From Roseovarius salinarum (lineage in GTDB: Bacteria; Pseudomonadota; Alphaproteobacteria; Rhodobacterales; Rhodobacteraceae): a stretch of 64,000 nt of DNA. The translations under genes were made by a program, and so were the position numbers. The stretch covers positions 40,197 to 104,196 of the forward strand of contig NZ_PHNT01000013.1 in the NCBI RefSeq assembly GCF_002834145.1, written 5' to 3'. The notes under the pieces were generated by a model, which worked only from the letters and a program-made list of their open reading frames with translations, was not told the origin of the DNA and searched no databases. Positions 41,016 through 50,918 of the stretch are shown here, piece after piece (position 1 is the stretch's first letter; the number at the start of each line of letters is the position of its first letter).

Positions 41016-42149
41016 ATGGCCCTTGCGGTCGCCGCCTTCGCGCTGGCCGCACCCCGGGCGGACGCGCAGGCGACGGGCGATCTGGGCCTCGTGGTGGAGC
41101 GCGCCAGCGGGTCGCTGCTGGTCGTGGACCAGTCCGAGCGCGCGCGCGTCGGGCGCATCGAGGGCCTGGGCGATCTGTCGCACGCCTCTCTGGTCTACAG
41201 CCCGGATCAGCGCCACGCCTTCGTCTTCGGCCGCGACGGCGGGCTGACCAAGGTGGACATGCTGGACCGGCGGATCGTGGACAGGGTCGTGCAGGCCGGC
41301 AACGCCATCGGCGGCGCGATCTCGGACGACGGCACCCTGGTGGCGGTGTCGAACTACGAGCCCGGCGGCGTGCGGGTCTTCGACGCGCGGACGCTGGAGA
41401 TGGTGGCCGACATCCCCACCGCCAGCAAGACCATCGGGCTCGTCGACATCCCCGGCCGCCGCTTCGTGTTCTCGCTGTGGGACGAGGGAGAGACATGGAT
41501 CGCTGACTTTTCGGGAAACGACCCCGAGATCACCAAGATCGACGGGATCGGCGCAAACCCCTACGACGCTCTGGCCACCGCCGACGGGCGCACCTATGTC
41601 GTCGGGCTGTTCGGCGCCGATCACCTGACCGCGCTTGACCTTTGGCAGGACCCGCCGGAGCCGCGGAAGATCCTGCCCGAATACGCCGAGGGACGCGAGG
41701 GCCGGCCCGTCTACAAGATGCCCCATCTCGAGGGCTGGGCGAAGGCGGGACACGAATTCGTCCTGCCCGCGATGGGCCAGCACGAGGTGCTCTGGGTCGA
41801 TTCCCGCAGCCTGGCCGAAACGGGGCGCACGCCCACCCATGGCCAGCCCGTCTTCGCGATGGCGCGCCCAGACGGCCGGCACGTCTGGGTGAATTTCGCG
41901 CATCCCCGCAACGACACGATCCAGGTGATCGACACGCTGACCAAGAAGATCATCCACCAGTTCAAGCCCGGACCCGGCGTGTTGCACATGGAGTTCACGC
42001 CACGCGGACACGAGGTCTGGCTGTCGGTTCGTGATGCGGGCCGGATCATGGTCTACGACACGCAGACCTTCGAGAAGCTGCGCGAGATCGAGGCCGACAG
42101 CCCCTCGGGAATTTTCTTCACAGCGCGCGCCCACCGGACGGGGCTTTGA
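41016..42149 (+). CDS. nirF: NirF, heme d1 biosynthesis protein
   Basis: A 377-residue periplasmic beta-propeller protein related to the d1 domain of NirS, needed for a late step of heme d1 synthesis. I take the ATG at 41016 because it gives a clean signal peptide (MALAVAAFALAAPRADA); an ATG at 40869 overlaps the nirC stop, but translation from it would run through the palindromic repeat and hide the signal. GGAGG lies 16 nt upstream, rather far. HLEGWAKAGHEFVLPAMGQHEVLWVD and the C-terminal SPSGIFFTARAHR are NirF/NirN-like features. Confidence 0.88.
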   Translation: MALAVAAFALAAPRADAQATGDLGLVVERASGSLLVVDQSERARVGRIEGLGDLSHASLVYSPDQRHAFVFGRDGGLTKVDMLDRRIVDRVVQAGNAIGGAISDDGTLVAVSNYEPGGVRVFDARTLEMVADIPTASKTIGLVDIPGRRFVFSLWDEGETWIADFSGNDPEITKIDGIGANPYDALATADGRTYVVGLFGADHLTALDLWQDPPEPRKILPEYAEGREGRPVYKMPHLEGWAKAGHEFVLPAMGQHEVLWVDSRSLAETGRTPTHGQPVFAMARPDGRHVWVNFAHPRNDTIQVIDTLTKKIIHQFKPGPGVLHMEFTPRGHEVWLSVRDAGRIMVYDTQTFEKLREIEADSPSGIFFTARAHRTGL

Positions 42150-42153
42150 GGCG

Positions 42154-43146
42154 ATGGAGGGCGTGACCGACCCCCTCGACCGTGCGCTGCTGGACGACTG
42201 GCAACGCGGGTTCCCGGTGACGGACCGGCCGTTCGGCGTGCTGGCGCAGGCGCTGGGCACCACCGAGGCCGAAGTCATTTCCCGGCTGCGCAAGCGCGTC
42301 GCCGCGGGGCAGGTCACCCGGATCGGCGCGACCTGCGCGCCCAACACGATCTCGGCGAGCACGCTGGCGGCCGTCGCCGCCCCCGAGGCGCGCGTCGAGG
42401 AAGTCGCGCGGATCATCGGCGCCGAGGACGGCGTGAACCATTCCTACCTGCGCGAGAACCGCTGGAACCTTTGGTTCGTGGTGACCGGGTCGGACCGGGC
42501 GCATGTCGATGGCGCGCTCGCCCGGATCGGGCGGCGCAGCGGGTTGCGCGTGCTCGACCTCGCCCTCGTGCGCCCGTTCAACCTCGACCTGGGATTCAGC
42601 CTGCGCGGCACGCAGGACGCCGCGCCGGTCAGGCCGCCGCCGGACACGGGCGCGCTGCGCCCGGGCGACCGCGCGCTCGTCCAGCACCTGTTGCGCGGCC
42701 TGCCGCTCGAGCCCCGCCCCTACGCCGGCATCGCGCGCGCGCTGGGGCGCGAAGCGGCCGAGGTCCAGGAGCGCATCCGGCGGCTCGTCGCGGCGCGGAT
42801 CATTTCCCGTTTCGGCGTCATCGTGCGCCACCGCGCGCTGGGGTGGCGCGCCAATGCCATGGTCGTGTGGGACATCGACCATGACGCGATCACGCGCGCC
42901 GGCCCGGTCCTGGCCGCGCAACCGGGCATCACCCTGTGCTACGAACGCAGGCCCGTGCCGGGCGTCTGGCCGTATCGCCTGTATTCCATGATCCACGCCC
43001 GCAGCCGGGCGGAAGCCCTGGCGCGGCTTCGGGACGCTGCCGGGCTGGCCCCGCTGGCCGGCGCACCCCATCTCGCGCTGTTTTCCAGCCGTTGCTTCAA
43101 GCAGACCGGCGCGATGGCCGCCGATACCCCGAGGGCGACCGCATGA
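42154..43146 (+). CDS. nirDL: NirD-NirL fused siroheme decarboxylase subunits
   Basis: A 330-residue protein made of two AsnC/Lrp-like units, about 1-150 (NirD) and 165-325 (NirL), each with a helix-turn-helix-like part (LDDWQRGFPVTDRPF; LLRGLPLEPRPY) and a ferredoxin-like part (HSYLRENRWNLWFVV; CYERRPVPGVWPYRLYSMIH). With NirG and NirH it decarboxylates siroheme to 12,18-didecarboxysiroheme. The fused form is known from Paracoccus-type clusters. It ends with an ATGA overlap with nirG. Confidence 0.92.
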   Translation: MEGVTDPLDRALLDDWQRGFPVTDRPFGVLAQALGTTEAEVISRLRKRVAAGQVTRIGATCAPNTISASTLAAVAAPEARVEEVARIIGAEDGVNHSYLRENRWNLWFVVTGSDRAHVDGALARIGRRSGLRVLDLALVRPFNLDLGFSLRGTQDAAPVRPPPDTGALRPGDRALVQHLLRGLPLEPRPYAGIARALGREAAEVQERIRRLVAARIISRFGVIVRHRALGWRANAMVVWDIDHDAITRAGPVLAAQPGITLCYERRPVPGVWPYRLYSMIHARSRAEALARLRDAAGLAPLAGAPHLALFSSRCFKQTGAMAADTPRATA

Positions 43147-43610
43147 CGGCGCCCGGTGCCGAGCGCTTGGGTACCACGGACCGGCGCATCCTGAACCGGC
43201 TGCAGGAAGGTTTCCCGATCTCGCCGCGGCCGTTCCTTGACGTGGCGGAAGAACTGGGGCTGGCCGAGGACGACCTGATTTCGCGGCTGGAGCGGATGCG
43301 CGCCGCGCGCCTGATCACCCGCTTCGGGCCGTTCTTCGACGCCGCGGCGATGGGCGGGGCATTCTGCCTGTGCGCCATGGCCGTGCCCGCGGACGAGTTC
43401 GAGGCGGTCCTGACAAAAGTCAATGAACGCCCGGAGGTGGCGCACAATTATGAACGCGGTCACCGCCTGAACATGTGGTTCGTTCTGGCCACGGAAACGG
43501 AAGAGGAGATCGAGGCGGTGGCCGGGTCCCTTGAGCGGGAAACGGGGCACCGGGTGCGCCGTTTCCCGAAACTGCGGGAGTTTTACGTCGGATTCCGGGT
43601 GATGGCATGA
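43143..43610 (+). CDS. nirG: NirG, siroheme decarboxylase subunit
   Basis: A 155-residue AsnC-like protein: DRRILNRLQEGFPISPRPF at the N-terminus and HNYERGHRLNMWFVLATE in the ligand part, with the conserved histidine of the siroheme decarboxylase family. It overlaps both neighbours by 4 bp, so D-L, G and H are translated as a block, fitting their role as a complex. An NnrR-like palindrome lies within the coding sequence. Confidence 0.9.
   Translation: MTAPGAERLGTTDRRILNRLQEGFPISPRPFLDVAEELGLAEDDLISRLERMRAARLITRFGPFFDAAAMGGAFCLCAMAVPADEFEAVLTKVNERPEVAHNYERGHRLNMWFVLATETEEEIEAVAGSLERETGHRVRRFPKLREFYVGFRVMA
43410..43423. promoter_or_regulatory. NnrR-like palindrome inside nirG (uncertain)
   Basis: CTGACAAAAGTCAA matches TTGAC-N4-GTCAA at all but the first base. 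It is inside the nirG reading frame, about 190 bp upstream of nirH. It may be a chance match, or mark an internal promoter for nirHJN. Confidence 0.3.
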
Positions 43611-44092
43611 GCCTCGACAGCATAGACCGGGCAATCGTGGCCCAGACGCAGGCCGGCCTTCCGCTGGTGCCGGACCCGTACGCGCGGATCGCGCGGCTGG
43701 TCGGCATCGACGAGGCAGCGCTGCACGCACGGCTGCACGACCTTCAGGCGCGCGGTGTCATCCGCCGCATCGCCGCCGCGCCGAACCACTACGCCCTCGG
43801 CCTGACCGAGAACGGCATGTCGGTCTGGGATGTCGAGGACGCGCGGGTGGCCCGGCTTGGCGCGCGCGTGGGCGCGCTGGATTTCGTGAGCCACTGTTAC
43901 GAACGCCCCCGCGCTCTGCCGGAGTGGCCCTACAACCTGTTCGCCATGATCCACGGCACCTCGCGCGCGGAGGTGGAGGAAAAGCGCGCGCAGATCGGCC
44001 ACCTTCTGGGGCCCGCCTGCCGCGGCCGCGACATCCTCTATTCCACGCGAATCCTGAAAAAGACCGGGCTGCGCCTGCGGCCCAAGGAGTGA
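43607..44092 (+). CDS. nirH: NirH, siroheme decarboxylase subunit
   Basis: A 161-residue AsnC-like protein with [23 protein letters not shown] at the N-terminus and [22 protein letters not shown], the signature shared with NirL. It completes the siroheme decarboxylase set. ATGA overlap with nirG; nirJ starts 4 bp after its stop. Confidence 0.9.
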   Translation: MSLDSIDRAIVAQTQAGLPLVPDPYARIARLVGIDEAALHARLHDLQARGVIRRIAAAPNHYALGLTENGMSVWDVEDARVARLGARVGALDFVSHCYERPRALPEWPYNLFAMIHGTSRAEVEEKRAQIGHLLGPACRGRDILYSTRILKKTGLRLRPKE

Positions 44093-44096
44093 CCCG

Positions 44097-45314
44097 ATGT
44101 TCCGACTTTCCGAATACATGCACCAGCTGGTCGCCCCCACGCCCGTGAGTCGCCCCCGCGGGGCGGACGCGGTCAAGCCGGTGGTCATCTGGAACCTCAC
44201 CCGTCGATGCAACCTGCGTTGCCGGCATTGTTACACCGTCTCGGCCGACGTCGATTTCCCCGGCGAGCTGAGCCACGACCAGGCGATGGCCACGCTGAAC
44301 GACCTGGGCGAATTCGGCATCCCCGCGCTGATCCTGTCGGGGGGCGAGCCGCTGGACCGTTTCGATTTCTTCGACCTCGCCCGCGCCGCGCGCGCGCGCG
44401 TCCGCATGCTGGCGCTGTCGACGAACGGCACCAGGATCCACGGGGAAAACGCGGACCGCGTGGCCGATATAGGGTTCGACTACGTCGGCATCTCGATCGA
44501 CGGGATCGGGGCCACGAACGACTGGTTCCGCGGCGTTGACGGTGCCTTCAACGACGCCGTGCGCGGGGTGCGAGCCTGCAAGGCGCGCGGCATCAAGGTG
44601 GGGCTGCGCTTCACGCTGACGCGCGACAACGCCGACCAGCTGCCGCACCTGCTGCAACTGTGCGACGACGAAGGCGTCGACAAATTCTACCTGTCGCATC
44701 TCGTCTACGCGGGCCGCGGCGACAAGAACCGCGGCGAGGACGCTGTGCACGCGCACACCCGGATGGCCCTGGACGAACTCATCGATCGCGCCTGGGTGGC
44801 GGCCACCGAGGGCATGCCGCTGGACATCGTGACCGGCAACAACGACGCCGACGCCGTCTACCTGCTGCGCTGGGCCGAGCGGCACTTCGACGCCGCCCGC
44901 GTGGCCCATCTGCGCGACCACCTGGAGGCGTGGGGCGGCAATGCCTCCGGCCTCGGCGTGGCCAACATCGACACGCTGGGCCGGGTACACCCCGATACCT
45001 ACTGGTCCGATTACACCGTCGGCAACGTCAAGACGGCGAACTTTTCCGACCTGTGGACGGGCGACGACCCGATGCTGGCGCAGCTGCGCCGCCGCCCGCG
45101 CCCGCTCAAGGGCCGGTGCGGCGAATGCGCCTTCAAGTCGGTCTGCGGCGGCAACACCCGCATCCGCGCGCTGCAACTGACCGGCGACCCCTGGGCCGAG
45201 GATCCGGCCTGTTACCTGTCCAACGACGAAATCGGCGTGACCGCGGCCGGCGACCGGCTGACCGTCACCCCCTTCAAAGGCAAACGCCATGATCCGGTTC
45301 ACCGTTTTCATTAG
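44097..45314 (+). CDS. nirJ: NirJ, radical SAM heme d1 biosynthesis enzyme
   Basis: A 405-residue radical SAM protein. The CxxxCxxC cluster site is Cys38, Cys42 and Cys45 ([10 protein letters not shown]), followed by [10 protein letters not shown] for SAM binding. A C-terminal cysteine set ([12 protein letters not shown] and a later cysteine) fits an auxiliary iron-sulfur cluster. NirJ removes propionate side chains of didecarboxysiroheme on the way to heme d1. The 3' end overlaps nirN by 26 bp. Confidence 0.93.
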   Translation: MFRLSEYMHQLVAPTPVSRPRGADAVKPVVIWNLTRRCNLRCRHCYTVSADVDFPGELSHDQAMATLNDLGEFGIPALILSGGEPLDRFDFFDLARAARARVRMLALSTNGTRIHGENADRVADIGFDYVGISIDGIGATNDWFRGVDGAFNDAVRGVRACKARGIKVGLRFTLTRDNADQLPHLLQLCDDEGVDKFYLSHLVYAGRGDKNRGEDAVHAHTRMALDELIDRAWVAATEGMPLDIVTGNNDADAVYLLRWAERHFDAARVAHLRDHLEAWGGNASGLGVANIDTLGRVHPDTYWSDYTVGNVKTANFSDLWTGDDPMLAQLRRRPRPLKGRCGECAFKSVCGGNTRIRALQLTGDPWAEDPACYLSNDEIGVTAAGDRLTVTPFKGKRHDPVHRFH

Positions 45315-46839
45315 CGCACTGGCGCTGGCCTGCCCATTTGGCGCCCAGGCAGAGCCGGCGGAAATATACGCACGCGATTGTGCAGCCTGCCACGGCGCCG
45401 ACCGGCTGGGTGGCACCGGCCCGGCCCTGATCCCGCAGACGCTGAAGCGCATGCGCGGGCCGAAGGTGGCCGAGGTGATCGCCCACGGCCGCGTCGCCAC
45501 GCAGATGCCAGCCTTCGGCGACACGCTTTCGGACGGCGAGATCGCGAGCCTCGCTACCTACCTGAAAACCCCGCTCGAGACGGTCCCCGACTGGGGGGCG
45601 GAGCGGATCGCGCGGACGCGCTGGTTCGACCCCGCCTACACCCCGGCGGACGCACCCGTGTTCGATGCCGACCCGCTGAACATCACGCTGGCGGTGGAGA
45701 CCGGCGACCACCACGTCAGCGTGCTAGACGGCGACAGCTTCGAGGTGCTCGACCGGTTTGCCACGCCGTTCGCCGTCCACGGCGGGCCGAAGTTCACCCC
45801 CGACGGCCGCTATGTCTTCGTGATGTCGCGTGACGGCTGGGTGCAGAAATACGATATCTGGTCCCTGCAACAGGTGGGCCGGGTGCGCGCGGGGCTCAAC
45901 AGCCGCAACATCGCCATCAGCGCCGACGGCAAGCATCTGGCGGTCGCCAACTACCTCCCGATGACGCTGACGATCCTGTCCACCGACGACCTGAGCGTCG
46001 AGAGGGTGATGCCGGTGGTTGGCCGCGAGGGCACGAAAAGCCGCGTCTCGGCCGTCTACCAGGCCCCGCAGCGGCGCAGCTTCATCCTCGCGCTCAAGGA
46101 CGTGCCCGAAATCTGGGAAGTCGCGACCGACCCGGAGGCCGATCCCGTCTACGAGGGGTTCGTTCACTCGCGCGAAAAGGGCATGGTCGAGGGGCTGCCA
46201 TCCTTCGAGGGGTTGTTCGCGCGCCGGCGCATCATGCTGTCCGAGCCGCTCGACGATTTCTTCTTCACCGACGATTACCGCAACCTCATGGGGGCCGCGC
46301 GCGGCAGCGGAAGGGCGGTGGTCGTCAACCTCAACGTCGGGCGCGAGATCGCTCAGCTGCCGCTGCCCGGCATGCCGCACCTTGGCTCGGGGATCTCGTG
46401 GCGGATGGGTGACCGCCGGGTGATGGCCACGCCGCACCTGAAGGAGGGCAAGCTTTCGGTCATCGACACCGACGACTGGTCGATCGTCGCGACGATCGAA
46501 ACCGAAGGCCCGGGGTTCTTCCTGCGCAGCCACGAGACCTCGCGCTACGTCTGGGCCGACGTGTTCTTCGGGCCGAACCGCGACGCGATGCACGTGATCG
46601 ACAAGCAGAGCCTCGAGATCGTCAGGACGCTCCGGCCGGTGCCCGGCGCCACGGTGGCACACGTCGAATTCACCCGCGACGGCGCGCACGCGCTCGTCTC
46701 GGTGTGGGAAGAGGACGGTGCCGTGATCGTCTACGACGCCGAGACGCTGGAAGAAGTCACGCGCCTGCCGATGCGCAAACCGTCAGGGAAATACAATGTC
46801 TTCAACAAGATCACCTTCTCCGAAGGCACCAGCCACTAG
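45289..46839 (+). CDS. nirN: NirN, cytochrome c/d1-binding dihydro-heme d1 dehydrogenase
   Basis: A 516-residue periplasmic NirS homologue: signal peptide (1-21), cytochrome c part with CAACH (Cys31, Cys34, His35), and a propeller with [10 protein letters not shown] near the end. NirN introduces the last double bond into dihydro-heme d1 and hands the cofactor to NirS. It overlaps nirJ by 26 bp and the chelatase gene by 44 bp, so the pathway genes form one continuous operon. Confidence 0.9.
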   Translation: MIRFTVFISALALACPFGAQAEPAEIYARDCAACHGADRLGGTGPALIPQTLKRMRGPKVAEVIAHGRVATQMPAFGDTLSDGEIASLATYLKTPLETVPDWGAERIARTRWFDPAYTPADAPVFDADPLNITLAVETGDHHVSVLDGDSFEVLDRFATPFAVHGGPKFTPDGRYVFVMSRDGWVQKYDIWSLQQVGRVRAGLNSRNIAISADGKHLAVANYLPMTLTILSTDDLSVERVMPVVGREGTKSRVSAVYQAPQRRSFILALKDVPEIWEVATDPEADPVYEGFVHSREKGMVEGLPSFEGLFARRRIMLSEPLDDFFFTDDYRNLMGAARGSGRAVVVNLNVGREIAQLPLPGMPHLGSGISWRMGDRRVMATPHLKEGKLSVIDTDDWSIVATIETEGPGFFLRSHETSRYVWADVFFGPNRDAMHVIDKQSLEIVRTLRPVPGATVAHVEFTRDGAHALVSVWEEDGAVIVYDAETLEEVTRLPMRKPSGKYNVFNKITFSEGTSH

Positions 46840-47536
46840 GGGCCGTGCCATCATTGTCAGCCACGGACAGCCGTGCGACCCGGCCCCGGCCGAGGCCGCG
46901 CTGGCCGCCTTCTCGGGACAAGTGGCACACCACCTGCCCGGCTGGCGGATCGAAAGCGCCACGCTGGCCGCGCCCGGGGCGCTGGACCGGGCGCAAGAGG
47001 CCTGCGGCCCCGGCGCCCTGGTCTACCCGATGTTCATGACCTCGGGCTGGTTCACCTCGGACGCGCTGCGCGCGCGGCTGACCGCCCGGGATGCACATGT
47101 CCTACCGCCCTTCGGCACGGACCCGGCCCTTTCGGCGATGGCCGCGGACCTCCTGCGCGAAACACTGGCCGAGGCAGGCTGGCACGCGGCCGGCACGCGG
47201 CTGTTCATTGCCGCGCACGGCTCGGGCCGCAACGCCAATTCGGCCCGCGACACGCGCGCCTTCGCCGACGCGCTCGCCGCGGCAACCGGGTTCGCCGAGG
47301 TGCGCACCGGCTTCGTCGAGGAGGCGCCCTACCTGGTCGACATGGCCTTCGGACTGGGCGAGCGGGCGATCTGCCTGCCGTTCTTCGCCGCCCGCGGCGG
47401 CCATGTGACCGATGACATCCCCGAGGCCCTGCAACTGGCCGCGTTCCGGGGCCGGCTGCTCGCGCCGATCGGCTGCGCGCCGACGGCGCCAGCGCTGGTC
47501 GCCCGCGCCCTGGCGACGGCGGAGGTGCCGGCATGA
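46796..47536 (+). CDS. CbiX/SirB-family chelatase
   Basis: A 246-residue class II chelatase-like protein with IIVSHGQP near residue 20 and a second half with FIAAHGSGRNANS, the paired histidine motifs of CbiX-type sirohydrochlorin chelatases. Heme d1 synthesis needs siroheme, hence iron insertion into sirohydrochlorin, and the gene directly follows nirN; an iron chelatase role is therefore inferred, against cobalt insertion for cobalamin. The only nearby in-frame start is the ATG at 46796 inside nirN. Confidence 0.75.
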   Translation: MSSTRSPSPKAPATRGRAIIVSHGQPCDPAPAEAALAAFSGQVAHHLPGWRIESATLAAPGALDRAQEACGPGALVYPMFMTSGWFTSDALRARLTARDAHVLPPFGTDPALSAMAADLLRETLAEAGWHAAGTRLFIAAHGSGRNANSARDTRAFADALAAATGFAEVRTGFVEEAPYLVDMAFGLGERAICLPFFAARGGHVTDDIPEALQLAAFRGRLLAPIGCAPTAPALVARALATAEVPA

Positions 47537-47766
47537 CCCGCAAGCGCCCCGCGTCACCAGGGCTCTACGCGGTTCTCTATCCTTTCACGACCGCGGCCGT
47601 GGCAATCAACCTGTTCATGCTGGCCCTGATGTGGCAGGCCGTCGGCCTGCCCGCTCTCCGGCCGGTGACGGCGCTGGTGATCGCCGTGCCGCTGGGCCTG
47701 CCGGTGAATTGGCTGGCAATGCGATGGGTGCTGCACCTGATTGACGAGGCCGAGGGCGACGCGTAG
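47533..47766 (+). CDS. Small two-helix membrane protein of the nir operon
   Basis: A 77-residue protein with two hydrophobic segments (about 11-36 and 44-68) and an acidic tail. It overlaps the chelatase stop by ATGA and ends 8 bp before the convergent nosX gene. I do not recognise a family. Position suggests co-expression with heme d1 genes; a link to nitrite or NO metabolism is only guilt by association. Confidence 0.6.
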   Translation: MTRKRPASPGLYAVLYPFTTAAVAINLFMLALMWQAVGLPALRPVTALVIAVPLGLPVNWLAMRWVLHLIDEAEGDA

Positions 47767-47774
47767 CGCCGCGC

Positions 47775-48680
47775 TCAGACCATCTTTTCAAGACGCGCGT
47801 CGCCGAAGGACGCGATTGCGGCCTCGGCCGCCGGGGCCTCCATCAGGCACAGCGCCGTGGACAGCCCGTCGGCGATGTCGGCGCGCGGCGCCGACACCGA
47901 AACCAGCGCGTGCACCGGCGCCCCCGCGCCGCGCGGATCGAGAATGTGGCCCTGCCCCGCAGCGCGATCCAGCACCGTGCCCCGGGGCGCCGAGGTTGCA
48001 AGCGCGCGGTCGCGCAGCGCGACGCGCTGCACGATGCGCCCGTCGGGCGTGGCCACGCCCGCCTGCCAGGGCGCGCCGTCGGCGCGCCGGCCGAGCGCGG
48101 CGACCTCGCCGATATCCACCAGGACATCGCCGAAGCCCCGCCGCCGCAAGGCGGCGGCAATGCGGTCGGTCACGTATCCCTGCGCGATCCCGTTGAGCGT
48201 CAGCGCCATCCCGGCATGCCGAAGACGAACCTCGCCCGCGTCGAAGCTCACACCGCGCCAGCCGATACGGCCGCGGGCCGCCGCCGGGTCGCCGCCCTCG
48301 GCCAGCGCCGTCCAGAGCGGCTGCACCGTCGGATCGAAGGCGCCTTCGGTGGCCGCGTGCAGTGCGTCGCACAACCCGAGCACCTCCAGCAGTTCCGCCG
48401 GCGGCGCGCTCAGCCGGCCGGTGCGGTTCAGCCGCACCAGCGCGCTGTCGTCGCGGTAAAGGCTGAAGACCTTCTCCAGCCGCGCAATCTCGGCCTCCAG
48501 CGCGGCAAAGGTGGGGCGCGCGTCGAGCTGGTCCACGCCCGCGAGCGTCATCGAGGCGCCGGCCCCGAGCGCCCAGCCGCGCCACCGCGCCACCGGCGCC
48601 GATCGGGCGGCGCCCGGAAACGCGGCCGCGGCGGCGGCAACGGTCAGAAACCGGCGGCGACCATGCATCTGTCGGGTCAT
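47775..48680 (-). CDS. nosX: NosX, ApbE-type FAD:protein FMN transferase
   Basis: A 301-residue ApbE-family protein with a twin-arginine-like signal (RRRFLTVAAAAAAFPGAARS), EGAFDPTVQPLW, LNGIAQGYVTDR and VDIGEVAALGRR. It attaches FMN from FAD to a threonine of target proteins in the periplasm; here the FMN domain of NosR (Thr154), and possibly NirI since no nirX is present. The start overlaps the nosL stop (ATGA). Last gene of nosRZDFYLX. Confidence 0.9.
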   Translation of the reverse strand: MTRQMHGRRRFLTVAAAAAAFPGAARSAPVARWRGWALGAGASMTLAGVDQLDARPTFAALEAEIARLEKVFSLYRDDSALVRLNRTGRLSAPPAELLEVLGLCDALHAATEGAFDPTVQPLWTALAEGGDPAAARGRIGWRGVSFDAGEVRLRHAGMALTLNGIAQGYVTDRIAAALRRRGFGDVLVDIGEVAALGRRADGAPWQAGVATPDGRIVQRVALRDRALATSAPRGTVLDRAAGQGHILDPRGAGAPVHALVSVSAPRADIADGLSTALCLMEAPAAEAAIASFGDARLEKMV

Positions 48681-49192
48681 GATTTCGGCTCCTCCTCGGG
48701 CGCGACATCCACGGGCGCGAGCACGGTCTCGGCCGGGATATCCTTCAGCGTCATCAGGTCACCGCCTTTCCGGTCGGCGAAATCGCGGGCCGCGCCTGCG
48801 CCGGAAAACGGCACGATCTCGGGTGCACCCATGCCGCCGCGCGCCTCCGAGCCCACGACGAATTCGGCCGACCCGGCCGCGATCCAGTTGTCGGCGCCGG
48901 GGGTTTCCCAGCTTTCCGCCGCGGCCATGTCGCTGACGTAGAAAGCGGTCACCTCGGCCTCGCGTTCGGGGCCCTTCACATAGGCCAGCGCATCGCGCAC
49001 CTGCGCGAAAAAGATCGGGTCGGGAAACCCTGAAAGGTGGATCTGCGCCTTCGGGCCGGGGTGCGCCGCGACCTGCATGCGGCAGAAGTGGCTGAGGGCG
49101 TCGGCCGTCATCGTCACCGGTTCGGGCGCCTTGGCCTCTTCCTCCTGGCATGCGGCGAGCAGCAGGGCTGCGACAAGAAAGGTCCGTTTCAT
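48677..49192 (-). CDS. nosL: NosL, copper-binding lipoprotein
   Basis: A 171-residue lipoprotein with lipobox LAAC (Cys15). CRM near residue 38 (SHFCRMQV) and the distal methionines (GGMGAP, DLMTL) fit the copper-binding NosL family. NosL delivers Cu(I) toward the CuZ site of N2O reductase with the NosDFY transporter. It overlaps nosY and nosX by ATGA. Confidence 0.88.
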   Translation of the reverse strand: MKRTFLVAALLLAACQEEEAKAPEPVTMTADALSHFCRMQVAAHPGPKAQIHLSGFPDPIFFAQVRDALAYVKGPEREAEVTAFYVSDMAAAESWETPGADNWIAAGSAEFVVGSEARGGMGAPEIVPFSGAGAARDFADRKGGDLMTLKDIPAETVLAPVDVAPEEEPKS

Positions 49193-50013
49193 GGTTCCAC
49201 CCTTTGGAAAGCCAGCCGTGCCAGCGCGAAGGCGAGCACCGGCCAGGCGATGAGAGAGGCCGGCGCGGCCCAGGCCGGCAGCGTCTGCCCGGCGCCCGCC
49301 ATCCCCGAGACCAGCGCGACCTGGTCGGTTCCCGCGACGTTCCAGAGCCTGAAGGCATCCGCCGGGTTCAGGGCAAGCAGCCACGGGAACACCGATTTCG
49401 TGAACACGCCACCGCCGTCGAAGACGACCGCGCCCAGAAGCCCTAGGTCGTAGAGCACCACGAAGACCAGCCACAGCCCCACCGCGGCACCCGCCGCGCC
49501 CGCGGCCGACCCCGCGAGTGCCGAGGCCGCGTAGCCCAGCGCGAGAAAGCTCGCCCCCAGCAGGATGGCCGTGGCGATCAGCCGGGCCAGCGCCGCAACG
49601 CTGTCGGGCCCGGCACCGCCTGTCAGGGCGGCAACCACGCCGCCCGCCCCCAGCCCGACGACCATGGCAATGGCCAGCACGCCCAGGTGGGCGACGAACT
49701 TGCCCATCAGCATCTCGCCCCGCGACAGGGGGTAGGTCAGCACGAGGCCCAGCGTGCCGCGTTCGCCCTCGCCCGCGATCGCGTCGAAGCCGATCATCAG
49801 GGCCATGAAGGGCGCAAGGTAGACTGCCAGCGTCGTCATCGACGCCACCGCGACGGTCAGCAGATCGACCCCGAGCGCGCCTGTGGGCGCGGAGCCCGCG
49901 AAGGTCAGTGCGAGCGCGAACAGCGTCATCATCGCGGTCGCCATGACGACCCACCGGTTGCGGCGCTGGATGCGGAACTCCGCCGCGGCGATGGCCAGGA
50001 TGCGTCCGATCAT
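49189..50013 (-). CDS. nosY: NosY, ABC-2 type permease
   Basis: A 274-residue membrane protein with six hydrophobic segments and the ABC-2 permease feature GEGERGTLGLVLTYPLSRGEMLMGKF. It forms the channel part of the NosDFY complex. The ATG at 50013 overlaps the nosF stop; the longer open frame upstream is inside nosF. Confidence 0.9.
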   Translation of the reverse strand: MIGRILAIAAAEFRIQRRNRWVVMATAMMTLFALALTFAGSAPTGALGVDLLTVAVASMTTLAVYLAPFMALMIGFDAIAGEGERGTLGLVLTYPLSRGEMLMGKFVAHLGVLAIAMVVGLGAGGVVAALTGGAGPDSVAALARLIATAILLGASFLALGYAASALAGSAAGAAGAAVGLWLVFVVLYDLGLLGAVVFDGGGVFTKSVFPWLLALNPADAFRLWNVAGTDQVALVSGMAGAGQTLPAWAAPASLIAWPVLAFALARLAFQRVEP

Positions 50014-50918
50014 TGCCGGTCCTCTCCACAGAAATATCGATACAGGTCCTCGAGGCTGGGCGGCACCATCTCCACGTCGCGGACCGTCTCGCCCAGTGCC
50101 GAGATGCGGTCCAGATGCGCCATCTTCTGGTCGGCCGGGCACAGAAGCTCGACCGCCGAGCCGTTCACGCGCTGCCCGCCCAGTTCCGCGTGCAGTTGAT
50201 CCGCCGCGCCCTCGGCGGCCGTCAGCCGGATGCGGATCGGCAGCGCCGCCTGCCGGCTCAGCCGTGGCAGGGTGTCGTCGGCCACCAACGCGCCGTCGCG
50301 CATGATTGCGATGCGGTCGGTGCGCGCCTCGACCTCGGTCAGCGCGTGACTTGCGATCAGCACGGCGGTGCCGTTCGCCGACATCTCGTCGATCACCGCA
50401 TAAAGGTCGTGCCGCGACAGCGGGTCGAGCCCGCTGGTCGGCTCGTCAAGCAGCGCGACCCGCCGCCGGCCCAGGAGCGCCTGCGCCAGGCCAAGCCTCT
50501 GGCGCATCCCCTTGGAATAGGCCCCGATCCGGCGGTCGGCCGCGTGGGCCAGACCGACGCGCTCCAGCAGGGGCATCACCGCCGACGGCGCCTCCCCTGC
50601 CAGGCGGGCAAAGGTGGTCAGCTGCTCGCGCCCCGTCAGCGCCTTGTGAAAGGCCACCTGTTCGGGCAGGTAGGCCGTCGCAATCCGCGCCGGCGCCGAT
50701 CCGGGGGCGTGGCCGGCGACCCGGATATGGCCGCCGCTGGGGCGTATCAGACCCAGGACAAGCTTGATCAGCGTGGACTTGCCGGCCCCGTTGTGACCCA
50801 GCAGCGCCACGCGCTCTCCGGGGGCCACCTCGAACCCGAGCCCCCGCAGCACCGGGACGGGCCCGTAGTGTTTTTCCAGCGCCTCGATCTTCAGGGGCGG
50901 GCGGCGGTCATCCGTCAT
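50010..50918 (-). CDS. nosF: NosF, ABC transporter ATP-binding protein
   Basis: A 302-residue ATPase: Walker A GHNGAGKST near residue 40, signature SKGMRQRLG near 135, Walker B ALLDEPTSGLDP near 155. It powers NosDFY, which couples ATP hydrolysis to cofactor assembly of N2O reductase. It overlaps the nosD 3' end by 11 bp. Confidence 0.93.
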   Translation of the reverse strand: MTDDRRPPLKIEALEKHYGPVPVLRGLGFEVAPGERVALLGHNGAGKSTLIKLVLGLIRPSGGHIRVAGHAPGSAPARIATAYLPEQVAFHKALTGREQLTTFARLAGEAPSAVMPLLERVGLAHAADRRIGAYSKGMRQRLGLAQALLGRRRVALLDEPTSGLDPLSRHDLYAVIDEMSANGTAVLIASHALTEVEARTDRIAIMRDGALVADDTLPRLSRQAALPIRIRLTAAEGAADQLHAELGGQRVNGSAVELLCPADQKMAHLDRISALGETVRDVEMVPPSLEDLYRYFCGEDRQ

